From positions 1 to 52,607 of the forward strand of contig JAISRZ010000054.1 in the NCBI GenBank assembly GCA_031273455.1: 52,607 nucleotides of DNA, given 5' to 3'. A program made the position numbers and the translations under genes. Source of the stretch: Deltaproteobacteria bacterium (GTDB lineage: Bacteria; Desulfobacterota; Desulfarculia; Adiutricales; Adiutricaceae). A model generated the notes under the pieces. The model made no database searches and was not told the DNA's origin. It worked only from the letters and a program-made list of their open reading frames with translations. Below are positions 36,096 through 45,569 of this stretch, in pieces. Every line of letters begins with the position of its first letter. The first letter of the stretch is position 1.

Positions 36096-38162
36096 ATGTT
36101 ATCAGATACTTCAGTTATTGTTTTTCACTATTTATCAAATCTTTTCAATACGCATATAAACGCTGAGCGCCAAAAAACTCTAGTTAGCTTTATTTGCAAA
36201 CACTATCTTGATGATCTCGTCTTAGCCCAAAAAGATAAGACCTTGGTGAACATCTTTAGCGAACAGTCCACCCAACAGGAACTGTCTCCACTGGAAAAGT
36301 TGAAACAGTCGGAAATTGAGACGAACTTCCCAAAGTTCCAAAAGCTGATGGCTGGAATAGACCAGTCCTTGGAATTACCGACTAATCACCCCACCATCGT
36401 TTTGGCCGATAAGATCGCCGAAGCTTTCCATTTATCAGACGGTTTTGAGCGTGATTTCATTAGATTAGCCACTTCTTACTTTGAAATGACATACTTAGAG
36501 CCTTTATTTGATGATTTATCCATTGATTTATATAGTGGTTTTGAGCGAAAGGAAACTAGTTTATTGGCTGGGATATTGAATCGACCTTTAACGGAAGTTG
36601 ATCGAGGCTTGGAACTTGACGCGCCATTATTGGCTTGCGGTTTAATAAATGGGTCTAGCGGCAGTCAGTCCCGGGATGTCTCCAGTCAGTTTTGTAAACT
36701 TATTTATAACCGGAAACTAACCTTACAATCCCCCAAAGCGGTCGTCTTGGGGGAACCGACTAAAGCCTCTTTAACCCGCGAGCATTTTGAGCATTTAGCC
36801 GAGGACTTCGACTTGGTGGCGAGCTTACTCCATAACGCCTTAACTCAAAAGACCGTGGGCTTAAACATCCTTCTTTATGGGTCGCCGGGCACGGGCAAAA
36901 CTGAGATGGCCAAAGTTATCGCGGCCCAGATTGGGGCTGATTTATACGCGGTCTCGGAAACCAGGGAGTTAGAGCCGGACGAAAACCGGAACTCGGATAT
37001 TATGATGGCCTTAACTCTGGCCCAAGGGGACGCGCGGACCATCCTTATGGTTGACGAGGCCGAGGAAATCTTTAGCGTTAATCCTTTTTCCAATAAATAC
37101 ACTAACAAACTGTATTTTAACCGCTTATTGGAAAACAACGCCACCCCCATTATCTGGATCACTAACCACGTTGAGGCGATGCACCCCGCGGTCATCCGAC
37201 GGTTTTCCTACGCCGCGCGGTTCGATTCCCCGCCGCTAACGGTTAGGGCCAACATCTGGCGACGCGAGCTGACAAAAAACCAGATCAACTTAAGCTTAGA
37301 GGAGATCAATGAGCTAGCCAGGGAATACGCCCTGGCCCCTTCATTCACCCAAAGCGCCATTAGGGCGGCCAGCCTTCTCAACGACAAAAGGGCTTTAAAA
37401 AAAACCTTGGATAGCCTTGAAAAAGCTTTGGCCGGCGACCATATAGCCTCTAAACCCAGTAAACCCAACGCCAACTTCAAATTGGAGTTAACCAACGCCG
37501 ATCAAGATTTAACCGTTTTAACCCAAAGAATTGTCAGCTCCGGGCGCTTGGACTTTTCCATTTGCCTTTACGGGGCCCCTGGCACCGGTAAATCCGAGTA
37601 TCTGGCCTATCTGGCCAACCAAATGGGTTTAGTCCCGCTCCAGTTAAGAGCCAGTGACTTATTAAACCTCTATTTGGGGGAAACGGAAAAACGGGTGGCT
37701 GAAGCCTTTCGAGTGGCTAAAAGGGACCAGCGGTTTTTGATCTTCGATGAGGCCGATAGTTTTTTGCAAGACCGCCGTCAGGCTACGTACAGTTGGGAAG
37801 TTAGCCAGGTTAACGAGATGCTGACCTGGATGGAAAGACACCCCTATCCCTTCGCCTGCGCCACCAACTTCATGGAAAGGTTGGATGAGGCTTCTTTAAG
37901 GCGTTTTTCCTTTAAGGTCAAATACAGTTACCTAACCCCAGACCAAACGCTTCTGGCTTTCGCGCACTTCTTTGGCCCCGAGAAAGCCCCAAGCCTTAAC
38001 GACCTACCGGTCTTAAACCGCCTAACCCCGGGCGACTTCGCCGTGGTGGCCCGGAAAGCCGCCATCTTAGGGCTAACCCAAACTAGCGAGCTAGTCGAGC
38101 TTCTTTTAATGGAACAGGCGGCTAAAAGCGCTAAAACCGCGGTGATTGGCTTTTCTAACTAG
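36096..38162 (+). CDS. Double-AAA+ ATPase, paralogue 1 of 3
   Basis: 688 residues. An N-terminal helical region of ~220 residues (VIVFHYLSNLFNTHIN..., VLADKIAEAFHLSDGFERDF) precedes two AAA+ domains. Domain 1 has Walker A YGSPGTGKTE (Lys268), Walker B ILMVDEAEEIF and IRRFSYAARFDSPPL. Domain 2 has Walker A YGAPGTGKSE (Lys499), Walker B FLIFDEADSFL, a very conserved VNEMLTWMERHPYPFACATN and LRRFSFKVKY. Both domains look able to hydrolyse ATP. No signal peptide or membrane segment: cytoplasmic. I cannot assign a function; double-AAA+ proteins usually remodel protein complexes. Two paralogues follow in tandem on the same strand. Confidence 0.88.
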   Translation: MLSDTSVIVFHYLSNLFNTHINAERQKTLVSFICKHYLDDLVLAQKDKTLVNIFSEQSTQQELSPLEKLKQSEIETNFPKFQKLMAGIDQSLELPTNHPTIVLADKIAEAFHLSDGFERDFIRLATSYFEMTYLEPLFDDLSIDLYSGFERKETSLLAGILNRPLTEVDRGLELDAPLLACGLINGSSGSQSRDVSSQFCKLIYNRKLTLQSPKAVVLGEPTKASLTREHFEHLAEDFDLVASLLHNALTQKTVGLNILLYGSPGTGKTEMAKVIAAQIGADLYAVSETRELEPDENRNSDIMMALTLAQGDARTILMVDEAEEIFSVNPFSNKYTNKLYFNRLLENNATPIIWITNHVEAMHPAVIRRFSYAARFDSPPLTVRANIWRRELTKNQINLSLEEINELAREYALAPSFTQSAIRAASLLNDKRALKKTLDSLEKALAGDHIASKPSKPNANFKLELTNADQDLTVLTQRIVSSGRLDFSICLYGAPGTGKSEYLAYLANQMGLVPLQLRASDLLNLYLGETEKRVAEAFRVAKRDQRFLIFDEADSFLQDRRQATYSWEVSQVNEMLTWMERHPYPFACATNFMERLDEASLRRFSFKVKYSYLTPDQTLLAFAHFFGPEKAPSLNDLPVLNRLTPGDFAVVARKAAILGLTQTSELVELLLMEQAAKSAKTAVIGFSN

Positions 38163-38218
38163 TTTTTAGATAAAACTAATTATAGTCAATTAATATTACA
38201 GATTAAGTGAGGTTAATT

Positions 38219-40297
38219 ATGCTGCCAGAAGATAATATTATTGTTTTTTACTATTTAAAAAATATTTGTCAGATGAATTTAACAATTAATAATAAAACAG
38301 AAATCATTAAGTTCATTTCCGACAAATATCTCCCAGATCTTTTGGCGGGTCAAAAGGACCCCAAGCTAGTGGAAAGCTTAAATCTAAATGAAAAGCCTGA
38401 CGAGGAACCGTCCGTCCTTTCGGGGCTAAAACCACGGGAATGGCTGGAAAGCGAGCGAAACTTTCCCAAATACCAAAAATTGTTAGCCAATCTTAAGGGG
38501 CTAGAAACCCATTTGGCCCAGAACCCGACCGTGATTTTGGCCGATAAGATCGCGGAAAGTTTTCATTTTTCAGATGGATTTGAAAGAGATTTTATAAAGT
38601 TTATTACTTTAAAATATAGTATAGATGATTTAAATGAACTTTTTTTAGTCTTTAACGCTGAAATAAGACACAGTATATACAAATCGGCTTACCCTTACCT
38701 GGCCGGGGCCTTGGGCCGCCCGCTAAGGGAAATCGAAGCGGGTCTTGATTATGACTCGCCTTTAGCCAACAGTGGTCTACTTTCGGTCACCAATAGCGGT
38801 CGAAGTCGGGAGGTTTCCTATCAGTTTAAAAGATTGATATATAACCAGAAAGCCACCTTAGAGTCCCCTAAAACGGTCGTTCTTGGAAAACCGCTAAAAG
38901 CCACTTTAACCCGCGAAGATTACGAGCATCTTATAGATGACTATAACTTTACGGCTGATTTGCTTCAAAAGACCTTAAGGGAAAAAACTAAGGGCCTTAA
39001 CATCCTCTTTTATGGGGCCGCCGGCGCGGGCAAAACCGAGATGGCTAAAACCATCGCCGCCCAGATAGGGGCTAGTTTATACGCGGTCTCGGAGGAATCA
39101 AGGTTATCGCCGGACCAATCCCGAACCTCCGACACGCTGGTGGCCTTAGGTTTAACCAATGGCGATGAGCGGACCATCCTTATGGTGGACGAGGCCGAGG
39201 AAGTCTTTGGCCATAGTCCTTCTAATAGTCGCCATTATAACCGGCTCTTTTTTCACCGGTTATTGGAAAACAACCTCGGCCCTATTATCTGGATCACTAA
39301 CAACGTCAAAGAAATGGACGCCGCCATTATCCGGCGGTTTTCTTACGCCGTAAAGTTTGATTCCCCGCCCTTAAAGGCCCGGGCCAACATCTGGAAACGG
39401 GAGTTAGCCAAAAGCCAGTTCCCTATAAGCCCCCAAGAGATTAAGGACCTGGCCTCTGACTATGATTTAACCCCTTCGTTCACCCAAAGCGCCTTAAAGG
39501 CGGCTAACCTCTTAAACGACAAAGGGGCTATCAAAAAAACCTTGGAGAGTTTAGAAATGGCCCTATCTGGGGATGGTTACGCCCATAAACCCGATAAACC
39601 CTTTTTGACCTTCAATCCAGATCTGGCCAACACCGACCTCAATCTGACGACCCTAACCCAAAGGATCCTCAGTTCGGGGCGCTTGGACTTTTCCCTCTGT
39701 CTATACGGGGTCCCGGGGGCCGGTAAATCCGAGTACTTGGTTTATCTAGCTAGCCAAATGGGTTTAACCCCGCTCCAATTAAGAGCCAGCGATCTCTTAA
39801 ACCGCTATGTGGGGGAAACGGAAAAACGGGTGGCTAAGGCCTTTAATGTGGCTAAAAGGGACCAGAAGTTTTTGATCTTCGATGAGGCCGATAGTTTCCT
39901 TATGGACCGGCGTCTAGCGAACCACAGTTGGGAAGTCACTCAGGTCAACGAGATGTTGACCTGGATGGAAAGACACCCCTACCCTTTCGCTTGCGCCACC
40001 AACTTTAAGGAACGGTTGGATGAGGCTTCTTTAAGGCGCTTTTCCTTTAAGGTCCACTATGACTACCTCACCCCCAGCCAAACGCTATTAGCTTTTGAGC
40101 GTTTTTTTGGCCCCGATAAAGCCAAGGATCTGAACGATCTAAGCGCTTTAAAAAGGCTAACCCCCGGCGATTTCGTCTTGGTGGCCCGGAAAGCCGCCAT
40201 CTTAGGCCTAACCCAAACCAGCGAGCTAGTCGAGCTTCTTTTATCGGAACAAGCCGCCAAAAGCGATAAAACCGGGGCCATTGGCTTTTTTAACTAG
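38219..40297 (+). CDS. Double-AAA+ ATPase, paralogue 2 of 3
   Basis: 692 residues, same layout as its neighbours. Walker A motifs are YGAAGAGKTE (Lys272) and YGVPGAGKSE (Lys503); Walker B motifs are LMVDEAEEVF and LIFDEADSFL. The first P-loop has Ala-Ala in place of the usual Pro-Gly context but keeps GKT. I chose the ATG at 38219 over the GTG at 38207 because GTGAGG there serves as ribosome-binding site. The last third is very like paralogue 1 (same WMERHPYPFACATN block, mostly also at DNA level), while residues 1-220 diverge strongly and contain AT-rich patches. It starts 56 bp after paralogue 1. Confidence 0.88.
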   Translation: MLPEDNIIVFYYLKNICQMNLTINNKTEIIKFISDKYLPDLLAGQKDPKLVESLNLNEKPDEEPSVLSGLKPREWLESERNFPKYQKLLANLKGLETHLAQNPTVILADKIAESFHFSDGFERDFIKFITLKYSIDDLNELFLVFNAEIRHSIYKSAYPYLAGALGRPLREIEAGLDYDSPLANSGLLSVTNSGRSREVSYQFKRLIYNQKATLESPKTVVLGKPLKATLTREDYEHLIDDYNFTADLLQKTLREKTKGLNILFYGAAGAGKTEMAKTIAAQIGASLYAVSEESRLSPDQSRTSDTLVALGLTNGDERTILMVDEAEEVFGHSPSNSRHYNRLFFHRLLENNLGPIIWITNNVKEMDAAIIRRFSYAVKFDSPPLKARANIWKRELAKSQFPISPQEIKDLASDYDLTPSFTQSALKAANLLNDKGAIKKTLESLEMALSGDGYAHKPDKPFLTFNPDLANTDLNLTTLTQRILSSGRLDFSLCLYGVPGAGKSEYLVYLASQMGLTPLQLRASDLLNRYVGETEKRVAKAFNVAKRDQKFLIFDEADSFLMDRRLANHSWEVTQVNEMLTWMERHPYPFACATNFKERLDEASLRRFSFKVHYDYLTPSQTLLAFERFFGPDKAKDLNDLSALKRLTPGDFVLVARKAAILGLTQTSELVELLLSEQAAKSDKTGAIGFFN

Positions 40298-40356
40298 CTT
40301 TTCCTCTAATATTACGCTTATTGCAATAATTATATAGATATAGTTTAAAAGCGATA

Positions 40357-40561
40357 ACCCCCAAACGGTTTCGTCAGGGCGCCCCAGAAAGCCGCCATCT
40401 TAGGCCAAACCCAAACCAGCGAGCTAAAAGCTTCTTAACGCCAGAGGCCGCCAAAAGCGATAAAACCGGGGTGATAAAACCGGGGCCATTGACTTTTTTA
40501 ACTAGCTTTCCCTCTAATATTAATCTTATTATAATAATTATATAGATATAATTTAAAATTA
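40357..40561 (+). pseudogene. Duplicated 3' tail of double-AAA+ paralogue 2
   Basis: This stretch repeats 40168-40356, that is the last ~43 codons of paralogue 2 plus ~60 bp of its downstream DNA. Shared blocks are GAAAGCCGCCATCTTAGGCC, CCAAACCAGCGAGCTA, AAAAGCGATAAAACCGGGG, and the 3' part TAATTATATAGATATA. Deletions and frame breaks show it is dead. It lies in the 359-bp gap before paralogue 3. Confidence 0.85.
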
Positions 40562-40656
40562 ATAATCGCTTTAAAAGCGTCAATATATAAATAAGTTATA
40601 TTATAACTTTTTAAGCTAATTAAGAAGATTAATAAAACCTTCTATAGGGAGACTTT

Positions 40657-42744
40657 ATGCTATCTGAGCAAGTCAGCGTTATATTGTTCTTTTTGCGCAA
40701 TCTTTTTCAGGTTGACCTTCAAACTGAGCAAAAAAGGGAGTTAACTGGTTTTATTACTCGTAGATTGGTGGACGATCTCATCCTGGCCCAACGGGATTCC
40801 ACGGTCTTAATGGCCTTGGAGGCGGAGACGAAAAAAACCCCGACCCTAATGGAAAAGCTAAAATCGAACTACAACCTGGAAATCGAGGCCACCTACTTAA
40901 AGTATCAAAAGTTAATAGAAGGCGTGGACATTCCCCAAACTTTATCGCCTGACTACGGCCCTTGCGTTTTAGCCGACGCCATCGCTAAGGCCTTCCACCT
41001 TGAGGACGAGTTCTCGCGAGATTTTCTGAGGTTACTCGTCGCCACCATTGAAATTCCCTTTCTGGACAATTTATTCCGAGACGTTGAGTGTCGGTTGGTA
41101 AACGCAATTGAGCGGCCCCAATTCCCCATCATCGCCTCGGCTTTAGGACGAAGCCTACCCGAGGTTGAGCGAGGTTTGGAGCCGGATTCCCCGCTTATGG
41201 CTAGCGGGTTAATGGTCTTTAGCGCTGGGTCGCAGTATAGAGAAGCTTCCGCCCAGCTAAAAAAGATGGTCTATAACCGGTCTAAGACCTTAATCTCCCC
41301 TAAAACGTCCATTTTAGGGGAGCCTATCCCGGCGACTTTAACCGCGACTGACTACGACCATATGGCCAAGTATTTTAACCTCGCGGCTAACTTGCTTAAT
41401 AACGCCCTAGATCAGAAGACTAAAGGGGTGAACGTTATCTTTTACGGCCCTCCCGGAACCGGCAAAACCGAGATGGCCAAGACCGTGGCCGCCAAGATTA
41501 AGGCCAATCTTTACTCGATCTCGGACGAAAACCCTTTAAACTATAACCATAATCGAGTGGCGGACTACCTGGCGGCGGCCAGATTAGTCCAAGACGACTC
41601 CCGGACCGTCCTCATGGTGGACGAGGCCGAGGAGTTCTTTGGCCGGGATCATGACAAAAGCCGCTTCGCCAATCGGTTGTTTTTTAACCGTTTACTGGAA
41701 AATAACCCCACCCCCATCGTCTGGGTCACTAACCACATTGAATCCTTGGACCAAGCCCTGATTCGGCGTTTTTCCTACGCCATTCAGTTCGATCTGCCCC
41801 CAGCGCCAGTAAGAGAGCGGATCTGGCGGCGCGAGCTAGCTAAACACGACTTTCCTTTAAGCGAAAAGGAAACCATGGATCTAGCCATCCAGTATGAGCT
41901 AGCCCCCTCGTACACCAATAGCGCCTTACGGTCAGCTAAGCTATTGAACGACAAAGAGGCCATTAAAGACACCTTGGATAGTTTTGAGCTAGCCATCGCC
42001 CAAGGTTTTGTCGCCCCTAAAGATGACCAAACCTCGGCCAACTATTTACTGGAGCTAGCCAACGCCGATGAGGATCTAACGGCTTTAACCAACAACATCT
42101 TAAGCTATGGGGGCTTGGACTTTTCCCTATGCCTTTACGGGGCCCCGGGCACCGGTAAAACCGAGTATCTAAAATACTTGGCCGAGCGCTTGGGTTTAAA
42201 GATTTTAAAAGTCCGGGCCAGCGATTTACTGAACTGCTTTGTCGGGGAGACGGAAAAGACCATCGCTAAGGTCTTTCGGATCGCGGAACGGGAAAAGAAG
42301 TTTCTCATCTTTGACGAGGCTGATAGCTTAATCCAGGATCGCCGGACCGCCACCCATAACTGGGAAGTTAGCCACGTCAACGAGATGCTGACCTGGATGG
42401 AAAGACACCCCTACCCCTTCGCCTGCGCCACTAACCTGATGGAACGGCTGGACCAAGCCTCTTTACGGCGGTTCTCCCTCAAGATTAAGTATGATTACTT
42501 AACCGCGGAGCAAACGCGTCTGGCTTTTCAGAAATTTTTCCAGAAGTTCACTAAAGATGACTTAAACGAAAAAGAGGCTTTGGCCTTAAGCGCCCTAAAA
42601 CGCCTCACCCCCGGGGACTTTGTGGTGGTGGCCAAAAAAGCGGGGCTCTTGGGCCTGACCCATGCCCCGGCCCTCATCCAGGCCCTAAAAAACGAGGAAG
42701 CGGCCAAAGGGGCTAAGACCGCCCAGATCGGGTTTTATAACTAA
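40657..42744 (+). CDS. Double-AAA+ ATPase, paralogue 3 of 3
   Basis: 695 residues with GGGAG seven bases before the ATG. Walker A motifs are YGPPGTGKTE (Lys270) and YGAPGTGKTE (Lys501); Walker B motifs are LMVDEAEEFF and LIFDEADSLI. The Arg pairs after sensor regions are kept (LIRRFSYAIQF, LRRFSLKIKY). It is the most diverged of the three: some surface segments differ, and the C-terminus has an extra KDDLNEKEALALS stretch. The block VNEMLTWMERHPYPFACATN is identical in all three proteins. A hairpin follows the stop and separates it from the convergent nitroreductase gene. Confidence 0.88.
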   Translation: MLSEQVSVILFFLRNLFQVDLQTEQKRELTGFITRRLVDDLILAQRDSTVLMALEAETKKTPTLMEKLKSNYNLEIEATYLKYQKLIEGVDIPQTLSPDYGPCVLADAIAKAFHLEDEFSRDFLRLLVATIEIPFLDNLFRDVECRLVNAIERPQFPIIASALGRSLPEVERGLEPDSPLMASGLMVFSAGSQYREASAQLKKMVYNRSKTLISPKTSILGEPIPATLTATDYDHMAKYFNLAANLLNNALDQKTKGVNVIFYGPPGTGKTEMAKTVAAKIKANLYSISDENPLNYNHNRVADYLAAARLVQDDSRTVLMVDEAEEFFGRDHDKSRFANRLFFNRLLENNPTPIVWVTNHIESLDQALIRRFSYAIQFDLPPAPVRERIWRRELAKHDFPLSEKETMDLAIQYELAPSYTNSALRSAKLLNDKEAIKDTLDSFELAIAQGFVAPKDDQTSANYLLELANADEDLTALTNNILSYGGLDFSLCLYGAPGTGKTEYLKYLAERLGLKILKVRASDLLNCFVGETEKTIAKVFRIAEREKKFLIFDEADSLIQDRRTATHNWEVSHVNEMLTWMERHPYPFACATNLMERLDQASLRRFSLKIKYDYLTAEQTRLAFQKFFQKFTKDDLNEKEALALSALKRLTPGDFVVVAKKAGLLGLTHAPALIQALKNEEAAKGAKTAQIGFYN

Positions 42745-42755
42745 CCTAAAATCTA

Positions 42756-42780
42756 GGGGCTTAGCCGTTGGCTAAGCCCC
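42756..42780. terminator. Hairpin between convergent genes
   Basis: A perfect 11-bp stem GGGGCTTAGCC / GGCTAAGCCCC with loop GTT, between the stops at 42744 and 42790. There is no strong T-run on either side, but the position suits a two-way terminator. Confidence 0.65.
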
Positions 42781-42789
42781 CATAGGGCC

Positions 42790-43380
42790 TTACAGGATCT
42801 GGGCCACGTCCTTAAACTCCAAACGGGGGCCCCGCGGATAAAAGCCGCCTTCCGCCCCATAACCTAAGTTACAGATAAAGTTGGACTTATACCGGCCATC
42901 CGGGAAAAACTCCTGGTCGGTTTTCTGGTTGTCAAAGCCGCTCATGGGCCCGCAATCTAAACCCAAGGAACGGGCGGCTAAGATCATATACCCGCCTTGC
43001 AAGGACCCATTCCTAAAGGCGGTTTGGGCGGCCAGGCTCGGATCGGCCGCGTAGACCGCTTTAGCGTCATAGGCCGTCCATAAAGTGGGTAGACACTCAA
43101 AAAAACGGCTGTCATGAGCCACGATGACCGTGACCGGGGCTTTTTCCACCTTGGCCACGTTTCCGGGCAGTAAACAGGGGATGAGCCTTTGTTTGGCTTC
43201 CTTGGAGCGTAAAAAAACAAACCGGGCTGGTAGACAGTTAACCGCGGTTGGGCCCCATTTTAGGAGATCGTAGAGCTTCTGGATGGTCGCGTCGTCCACG
43301 GGTTGACCATCAAAGTGGTTATACGTCCGGGCCGCCAGAAACAATCGCTCCAAAACGGCCGGGGCTAAAGGCTCTTTCAT
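42790..43380 (-). CDS. Nitroreductase-family flavoprotein, RutE/HadB-like
   Basis: 196 residues. The sequence fits the RutE-like subfamily (malonic semialdehyde reductase or related NAD(P)H oxidoreductase, FMN-bound homodimer): AARTYNHFDGQPVDD, KWGPTAVNCLPARFVFL, FRNGSLQGGYMILAARSLGLDCGPMSGFD and the C-terminal CNLGYGAEGGFYPRGPRLEF. The substrate is not known in this organism; no rut pyrimidine-degradation genes are near. It is a single gene facing the AAA+ cluster. Confidence 0.88.
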   Translation of the reverse strand: MKEPLAPAVLERLFLAARTYNHFDGQPVDDATIQKLYDLLKWGPTAVNCLPARFVFLRSKEAKQRLIPCLLPGNVAKVEKAPVTVIVAHDSRFFECLPTLWTAYDAKAVYAADPSLAAQTAFRNGSLQGGYMILAARSLGLDCGPMSGFDNQKTDQEFFPDGRYKSNFICNLGYGAEGGFYPRGPRLEFKDVAQIL

Positions 43381-43642
43381 CGGAAACCTCCATTGGTCGG
43401 CTAGGGGCTAAACTAGCTCCTTTTTAACCCTATAGGTTAATTAAAAGAATCATATCGCCTAGGTTATGGTCTTTAGACGAAGCTTAACCCTATATCTGAA
43501 AAACTGACTTTAAAAACCCTAAACCAAAGCTTTGACTTTTGGACGAAAACTAGAATGGGCGCAAGGCGAAAAATCCGTTTTAAAGACCCCAATTTGGCTT
43601 TAAAAACAGACTATTTTCAAGGCGTTATTAAAAAAATTAGTC

Positions 43643-44413
43643 TTAATACATCTTTTCGTCATAGAGGATTTTTAAACCCTCCATGGTTAGATCCGGTAAA
43701 ACCGTCATGATGGCTTTAGTCTCGCCCGCGATTAAAGCGGCTAAACCGCCGGTGGCCGCGACTAAAGGCTCCCCGCCCATCTCGGCTTTAATCCGGTTAA
43801 CCAAACCTTCCACTAAACCAGCGTAACCTAAAACCATACCCGAGTTTAAGCCGCTAATGGTGTCCCGGCAGATGGCTTTTTCCGGGCTAGACCAGCGTTC
43901 CATCTTGGGTAAGCGACTGGCCTTTTGAAACAAGGCCTCCGCGGACAGACGGAACCCCGGGGCGATGGAGCCGCCTAAGTACTCGCCCTTTTCCGAAACG
44001 CAATCAAAGGTCGTGGCTGTCCCAAAGTCAACGATGATTAAAGCCCGCTTAAACCTTCTAAAGGCGGCGATGGACACGGCCACCCGATCCGCCCCCATCT
44101 CCTGCGGGTGATCGTAAAGGATGGGCATGAGCCTTTGGGTCTGGGCTTCCACAAAAATGGGGGTTAGGTTTAAGTAACGGACCCCTAACCGCTCAATGGC
44201 CGGGCGCATGGGCGGAACCACTGAGGCCACAATAAAGCCGTCAATATCCCCGAAGTTTAAGCTATTTAACCGTAAGAACCCGTCTAAAGCCAACCCCAGC
44301 TCGTCGCCGGAGATCTCCTTATGGGTGGAGACCCGCCAGACCACCGCCAGTTGGTCGCATCGCCACAGACCAAACTTGACGTTGGTGTTGCCCACGTCCA
44401 GGGTTAAAAGCAT
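43643..44413 (-). CDS. coaX: Type III pantothenate kinase
   Basis: 256 residues, full length. CoaX phosphorylates pantothenate in the first step of coenzyme A synthesis. ASKHA-fold motifs are all present: LLTLDVGNTNVKFGLW (phosphate 1), GADRVAVSIAAFRRF, IIVDFGTATTFDCVSEKGEYLGGSIAPG (phosphate 2), and VAATGGLAALIA (adenosine). It lies 92 bp downstream of the CapA-like gene on the same strand, and may be the last gene of a holA-capA-coaX unit. Confidence 0.95.
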   Translation of the reverse strand: MLLTLDVGNTNVKFGLWRCDQLAVVWRVSTHKEISGDELGLALDGFLRLNSLNFGDIDGFIVASVVPPMRPAIERLGVRYLNLTPIFVEAQTQRLMPILYDHPQEMGADRVAVSIAAFRRFKRALIIVDFGTATTFDCVSEKGEYLGGSIAPGFRLSAEALFQKASRLPKMERWSSPEKAICRDTISGLNSGMVLGYAGLVEGLVNRIKAEMGGEPLVAATGGLAALIAGETKAIMTVLPDLTMEGLKILYDEKMY

Positions 44414-44505
44414 ATCTTGCGCCTACTTTAAACGGCCTATTAACTAGCGTCAAAGCCAGCTAAGAAAACCGTTGGCTAAAGGGGTTAAGGTTAGCGGTTA
44501 AAGGG

Positions 44506-45558
44506 CTAATTGGCTTTAGGCTTTACGGCTTTAATGGCCTTAGCGATCTCCGCGCTTAAGTTTTCCATGACCCGCGCGGCCTCGTTGGTGGGGTCCAGCT
44601 TAGGCCCCCGGTTTTTCACCTGCCGAAAGCTAATGATTTTATAGTCGATTAACCGACCGTCCGGGGCCAAGTTAACTTGAGCCAAAGGAGCGAGCCCGGT
44701 GACCCCGTTAACGTTAATCCCGGCGGCGGTGGCGAAGTTGCCTAAGGAGTATATGATTAAGCGGTCCTTATAAACCTCTAAGCCCCTGGGAACGTGGGGC
44801 CCATGGCCGATGATTAAAGACGCCCCATTATCGATTAAGGCGGTGGCTAAACGGCGGAGATCCCCCCGGTTCTCCCCTAAGTAGGTCTCAGGGCCCATTG
44901 GAAGTTTTAAGGCCCCCGACCCCTCCGCTCCCCCATGGAAGGAGACAATGACCAAAGCTTTGGGATCCGCGGCTAAGGCTTTTTTCACTAAAGCCACGGC
45001 CCCGGGGATATCGTTAATGTTTTGGCACCCTTGGTTCGGGGCGAGAGCTAAAAAGACCGCCTTTAACCCTTCGCCTAAGTCTAAGGTCGTCAATTGACCC
45101 GGGGCCCCAACGTTTTTAATCCCCAACTCCTCTAGAACCTCCACGGTCTGCTCGCGGCCTAAGGGGCCATAGTCATTACTGTGGTTATTGGCTAAAGAAA
45201 GGATGTTAAAGCCAGCCTCTTTTAAAAACCGACCGTAACTAGGCGGCGTCCGAAAGCAATAGGAGCGACCCGTGGAAGTGTCCTTAGTGGGGGCTCCCCG
45301 GTCGGTTAAAGGGCCTTCCAAGTTGCCAAAGACAATGTCCCGGCCTAAGAGGTAAGGCGTGGGATCTTTAAGCGCGCTAACGCCCCCGTCCGGGGGCAGG
45401 AGGTTTTCCGTCCCGAGCATGATATCCCCCACCGCCGAGACGGTGATGACCCTTTGCGGGTCAGGGGATTTTTCCGCCGCTAGTAAGACCTTACCGCTGA
45501 AAGCTAAGAAGTGCGTCAATAATCCCAAAGCTAGGGCGAACCCCCAGAACCGCCGCAT
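44506..45558 (-). CDS. CapA-family (PGA_cap) metallophosphatase-like protein
   Basis: 350 residues with a signal peptide (FWGFALALGLLTHFLAFS), so exported. The calcineurin-like fold of the CapA family is marked by VSAVGDIMLG, VFGNLEGPLTD, LSLANNHSNDYG, VIVSFHGGAEG, and IIGHGPHVPRGLEVYKDRLIIYSLGNF. CapA helps make poly-gamma-glutamate capsule in Bacillus, but lone CapA-like proteins are common without capB/capC, and none is here. An envelope role is inferred. It starts 11 bp after the holA stop. Confidence 0.88.
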   Translation of the reverse strand: MRRFWGFALALGLLTHFLAFSGKVLLAAEKSPDPQRVITVSAVGDIMLGTENLLPPDGGVSALKDPTPYLLGRDIVFGNLEGPLTDRGAPTKDTSTGRSYCFRTPPSYGRFLKEAGFNILSLANNHSNDYGPLGREQTVEVLEELGIKNVGAPGQLTTLDLGEGLKAVFLALAPNQGCQNINDIPGAVALVKKALAADPKALVIVSFHGGAEGSGALKLPMGPETYLGENRGDLRRLATALIDNGASLIIGHGPHVPRGLEVYKDRLIIYSLGNFATAAGINVNGVTGLAPLAQVNLAPDGRLIDYKIISFRQVKNRGPKLDPTNEAARVMENLSAEIAKAIKAVKPKAN

Positions 45559-45569
45559 AAGACCTCCAA

